Program-made: the position numbers and the translations under genes
In this document: one piece after another, positions 60,467 through 64,000 of the stretch
Layout: each line of letters begins with the position of its first letter
Numbering within the stretch: position 1 is the first letter of the stretch
NCBI GenBank assembly: GCA_038501785.1
Contig: JBAMJR010000031.1
Location: forward strand, 5,912,501 to 5,976,500
DNA from: Myoxocephalus aenaeus
Lineage: Eukaryota; Chordata; Actinopteri; Perciformes; Cottidae
Direction: 5' to 3'
Length of the DNA: 64,000 bases
The notes under the pieces: generated by a model
Told to the model about the DNA's origin: nothing
Database searches by the model: none
What the model saw: the letters and a program-made list of their open reading frames with translations, nothing else

Positions 60467-61936
60467 AATGTGTAATTTGTGTCACTTCACACACACACAC
60501 GCGCGCCTGTATGACATTTTTTTTCTCATAAGCATACGCATGTATTCATGGAGGTGTGTGTCAGTGTTTAAACGTCTGTCTGCCTGCCTGTCAGTGCATG
60601 TTTAAGTGTATAAAGTGCACGTGTGTGTGTGGACTCAGACCGATAGGGGTGGGGGTCTTATTGATGTTGATGCAGTCCAGACATCTTTATTTAAAGCTGA
60701 TGTGGTTAAAGTAGCCTCTTAAGCCGCCCTCTCCACGCCTCTGTGGTCTAAGCCAGTGTGAAGAGGTGGGCTAATCGCTCTGCCATGTCTGCGTGCAAGA
60801 CGAGCGGGAAAGTTCCCTGTAGCCCAACAATTTGATCACAGCTGATTGGAGACGCACTCATTGCACACAAGGCGAACAGGTAGGAGGGCAGACTAGGGCT
60901 GAAAAGTATATGAGAATAGAGCGATACTTGTTTGCTCAAAGGTGACACACTATCTCAAAAGATACCACAGTGTGATGTGGCAATCTGAGCAACCATTGAG
61001 CATGCAGTTTGGATCCATGAGTACAGCGTCAAGACATCCAATGGGAAATCTGTGGAGGGTTGAAAAGCAGCAGCAGCAGCAGAACCTTCCCCTGCTCCTC
61101 TCCTGACAGAGCTGCTGCTGATCTCGCCGCCTCAGGCCTGTTGTGACTGGATGCTGCCGTCCAAGCCTACATGTCAGTGTCAGACAGGCTCTCCCTGACC
61201 TCTCTAGCGCTAGGGGCCTCCCAGCCCCAAGGAGGGGCCCCCCGCTCCATCACATCCCTTCCAATTACTGACATCCTGCCGCCTTTGAACACACAGGAAT
61301 CATAGTGAAGAATAGCAGAGGTCAGACTGCAGATGGAGAGGGGTGGAAACGGCAGAGTCTAAGTAAGAAGGAAAGAAAGAGAAAAGGGGGAAGAAGAGTG
61401 AAAAGCTATTTGTGTCATTGATGCCTCTGTAGCCCCTCCACCAACCCTCCATCCTTTTCAAGGCTTCTGACTGAACCCTAATCAGGAGCAACTGTTTCAA
61501 CAACATAGACTGAGGGGCAGTGAGAGTTAAAAAATGGCCTCCCAATGGGATTGAACAGAGAAAAAAAGCACACATATTCCATTTGCTTCCTGAAAAAGAC
61601 TAGTTTGGGTCAGTTTAAATGTGTAAAACATCGGCTATGTTGGAAAATAAAAGAAAGGGTAATATGTAGAGCTTCATTAATTACAATCCAAAACAACATT
61701 CTCGAATTCAATCACGAGGCCTCCCATAGGAGAACATTACTTTTCAGAATTGATTTATATGAAATTACATTTTACAGAGTAATTATTGATCGTAGACTTT
61801 TTGAGCAGGAGATGTGTAAAGTGAATGAGCAGTTTGGTTATGGGAATGAGACACACAAGCTGGGACTGGTTTCAACGTACCGTGTATTTATTGGTTGAAG
61901 TCATTGATGAATGAATAACTGGGCTCAGGGAAAGGA

Positions 61937-61949
61937 GGGGGGGGGGGGG
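61937..61949. repeat. poly-G run
   Basis: About 13 G inside a purine-rich stretch, not joined to a dinucleotide tract. Confidence 0.9.
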
Positions 61950-62504
61950 CTGCATGCACATGTGTGCATGCAGGCTGTGGCTGTCCTATAACAAATGACA
62001 TATGAAATTGGTTGGTGCGCCTGGCAAGGGCCCAGTGCCCTTAAACCCAAATTAGCCTTTCCAAACCCATATCCCCCCTGGCACAATGAAAAATCCCACA
62101 CGTACGTATAAGCCCACACATTCACAAATATAAACACACACATACATACACACTCACACAAAAAAACACCAATGACCTCACTCTCCCAAACTGTGGTAAA
62201 CTGCCAGGCCAGAAATCCCTCTAAGGCCTTCCTTTGAGACTGTAAGCACTGTACTGCTGAGTAGCCATATCAAGGGTCATTAAAGGGTCAGAATGGGCTG
62301 ATATGAGACTCAACAACCCCTGTGGTTCAAGCATATAAAATGTGCATCACATTGGTGGTAATAGCATTACATCAAACTAGTTTTGACGTGTTCACTGTAG
62401 TGTGGAAAGCATAAAAATAGCTTCCCCTGAATTTTACCATTCATGCTTTTTTGTATTTTTGCCTAAATTAGTTTTTGTGCTGTCTCCATTTCAACAAAAT
62501 ATAC

Positions 62505-62626
<122 letters not shown>

Positions 62627-64000
62627 AAAATAGAGTTTAAAGGGTGTTGAAAACTATTAGCCTGCTGCAGAGAGGCGCTGTGCAGAGAATGAGTGATGAA
62701 TTATTGAAGTGGCTCTTTGGTGTGAATGAAGTGTTGAAAATGTCTATAGTCACGAAGCACTCTGACGTTCCTGCACGAGCCTTTCAATAGCATGTGAGCA
62801 TGAGTTCAAATGCATGTGTTCAGACAACTACCGTTGCACGTCTATTTTTCTGGGAACCATTAACAAAATGCAGAAAAGTGGGTGCCTACAGTTCCCTTCT
62901 TTTATTAATCTGCACTTCATTCTCTTCCTGTCAAAACATTTCACTTCCTTCTGTTACGGGTTCTTCTTCTTTTTTTACTTTTCTCACTGCCTCTTTTCTA
63001 CCTTTTTCTCTCTTTCCCTGTTCTCAGCCAACAGGGGCCTCAGAATTTCCTCTTGTTACAGCACATCCAGTGATCAGTCACTGTGATTCCACTCTTTCAA
63101 GTCTTCCCTGTTTCAAAGAGCCATTGCCGTTGGGGGGAGAGTGAACAGGAATCTGAACCAATGCTTTTCGACAGCAGGGCCGCTCCTGCACGTTACACCC
63201 CAACAGCACCGACGGAGAGGGGCGGGAGGGGGAGTCGAAAGAGAAAGAGAAAGAGATAGAGGAGGAGGAGGGCTCTCAAATACACATCACACATGAAAGT
63301 CCCCTCACTCCAACTGGGAGAAATCACGGGCCCTGACGGAAAGGTAACAGCCGGCCGCAGGCACCAGGCGAGTTGCTAGGAGACAGGGAAGCACTGTATG
63401 GTCGACGGGATGAGCGGATGGCTGGTTGTATTCGCTCAAACGGAGCTCACTGACACGTACAGACACACTGACAACATACAGCTAAACATAAACACACTGA
63501 GACATGAGGGGAAGAGACATATAACAGAAATAAATAATATGACATGACTGCATGAAAAAAAGGTATTTTTAAGTCAGAGTTGACAACTGCCTTGTGTTTC
63601 TGAATTTACATAACAGACTTGTTATTGCATGATAACATAATATGCCACAATACCAATCAATTTATCCTGCTCATATGCATAGGAAATAATCACAGATATA
63701 ATAAAGGTGGACACAAAGTGTCACTCCCCAGAGCTGCAGGGATGTCAGTCCTCTTTCCAGTAGTAAGGTGCTTTATGGTAGTGGTAGTAATAAAATGGCT
63801 GCTTGCCTCTCTCCTTGACCCGCTGCTGAACCTGCCATAGTTGACACGACTACACAAGAGGGATGGGAAATGGCAAGAGCCAAGCAACTATACCTGACTG
63901 TGTTCAGTCAACAAGAGAGCTACAGCTCCTGACTCATTCAACCTCTTAATTCCAATCTCTCCTCCTGACCCAGAATTCCTTCCCCTCAATCTGACACGTT

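Noticed and set aside
63372..63384. Fourth RFX X-box, GTTGCTAGGAGAC
   Set aside because: Only one half-site is good; the second half has lost the AAC end. Not counted with the other three.

Overview
The window is vertebrate, most probably from a percomorph-type teleost fish. The evidence is about two dozen long (CA)n/(GT)n tracts, an L2-type LINE with a pentameric tail, a tRNA-derived SINE, small hAT-like elements and another dispersed repeat that I recognise from fish genomes. I found no host protein-coding gene, rRNA or free-standing tRNA gene that I can defend. Most open frames are translations of dinucleotide repeats or chance frames. The window therefore looks like a gene desert or the inside of a very large intron.

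Layout. From 1 to 22.5 kb there is unique non-coding DNA broken by microsatellites, with a decayed hAT-like element at 9538-10300. At 22.5-23.4 kb a 367-bp hAT-like element lies next to a copy of a dispersed fish repeat. From 23.4 to 52.9 kb there is more microsatellite-rich non-coding DNA, with a SINE at 35753-36034 that has clear target-site duplications, short repeat remnants near 40.5 and 47.1 kb, and several AT-rich, homeobox-motif-rich blocks that resemble conserved non-coding elements. From 52989 to about 58020, on the minus strand, lies the only real coding content: a near-complete L2-clade LINE of about 5.0 kb. From 58.0 to 64 kb it is non-coding again, with a 324-bp hAT-like element at 59332-59655.

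The LINE works as a unit. ORF1 (291 aa) has a CxxC/CxxC finger, a short coiled coil and an SGNH esterase domain. ORF2 (about 1000 aa) has an APE endonuclease, a YADD reverse transcriptase and the usual C-terminal region. Neither frame is broken. The odd feature is that ORF1 and ORF2 share one frame, separated only by a single TGA, and ORF2 has no in-frame ATG before its endonuclease core. ORF2 would therefore need stop-codon readthrough or non-AUG initiation, unless the TGA is a recent CGA-to-TGA change in a once-fused frame.

Among possible regulatory signals, the strongest are three near-consensus RFX X-boxes (2898, 7663, 14192), a perfect paired GATA palindrome beside a perfect CArG box (4205-4294), two ZNF143-like motifs, and several perfect hairpins. 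These are motif readings only; conservation was not tested.
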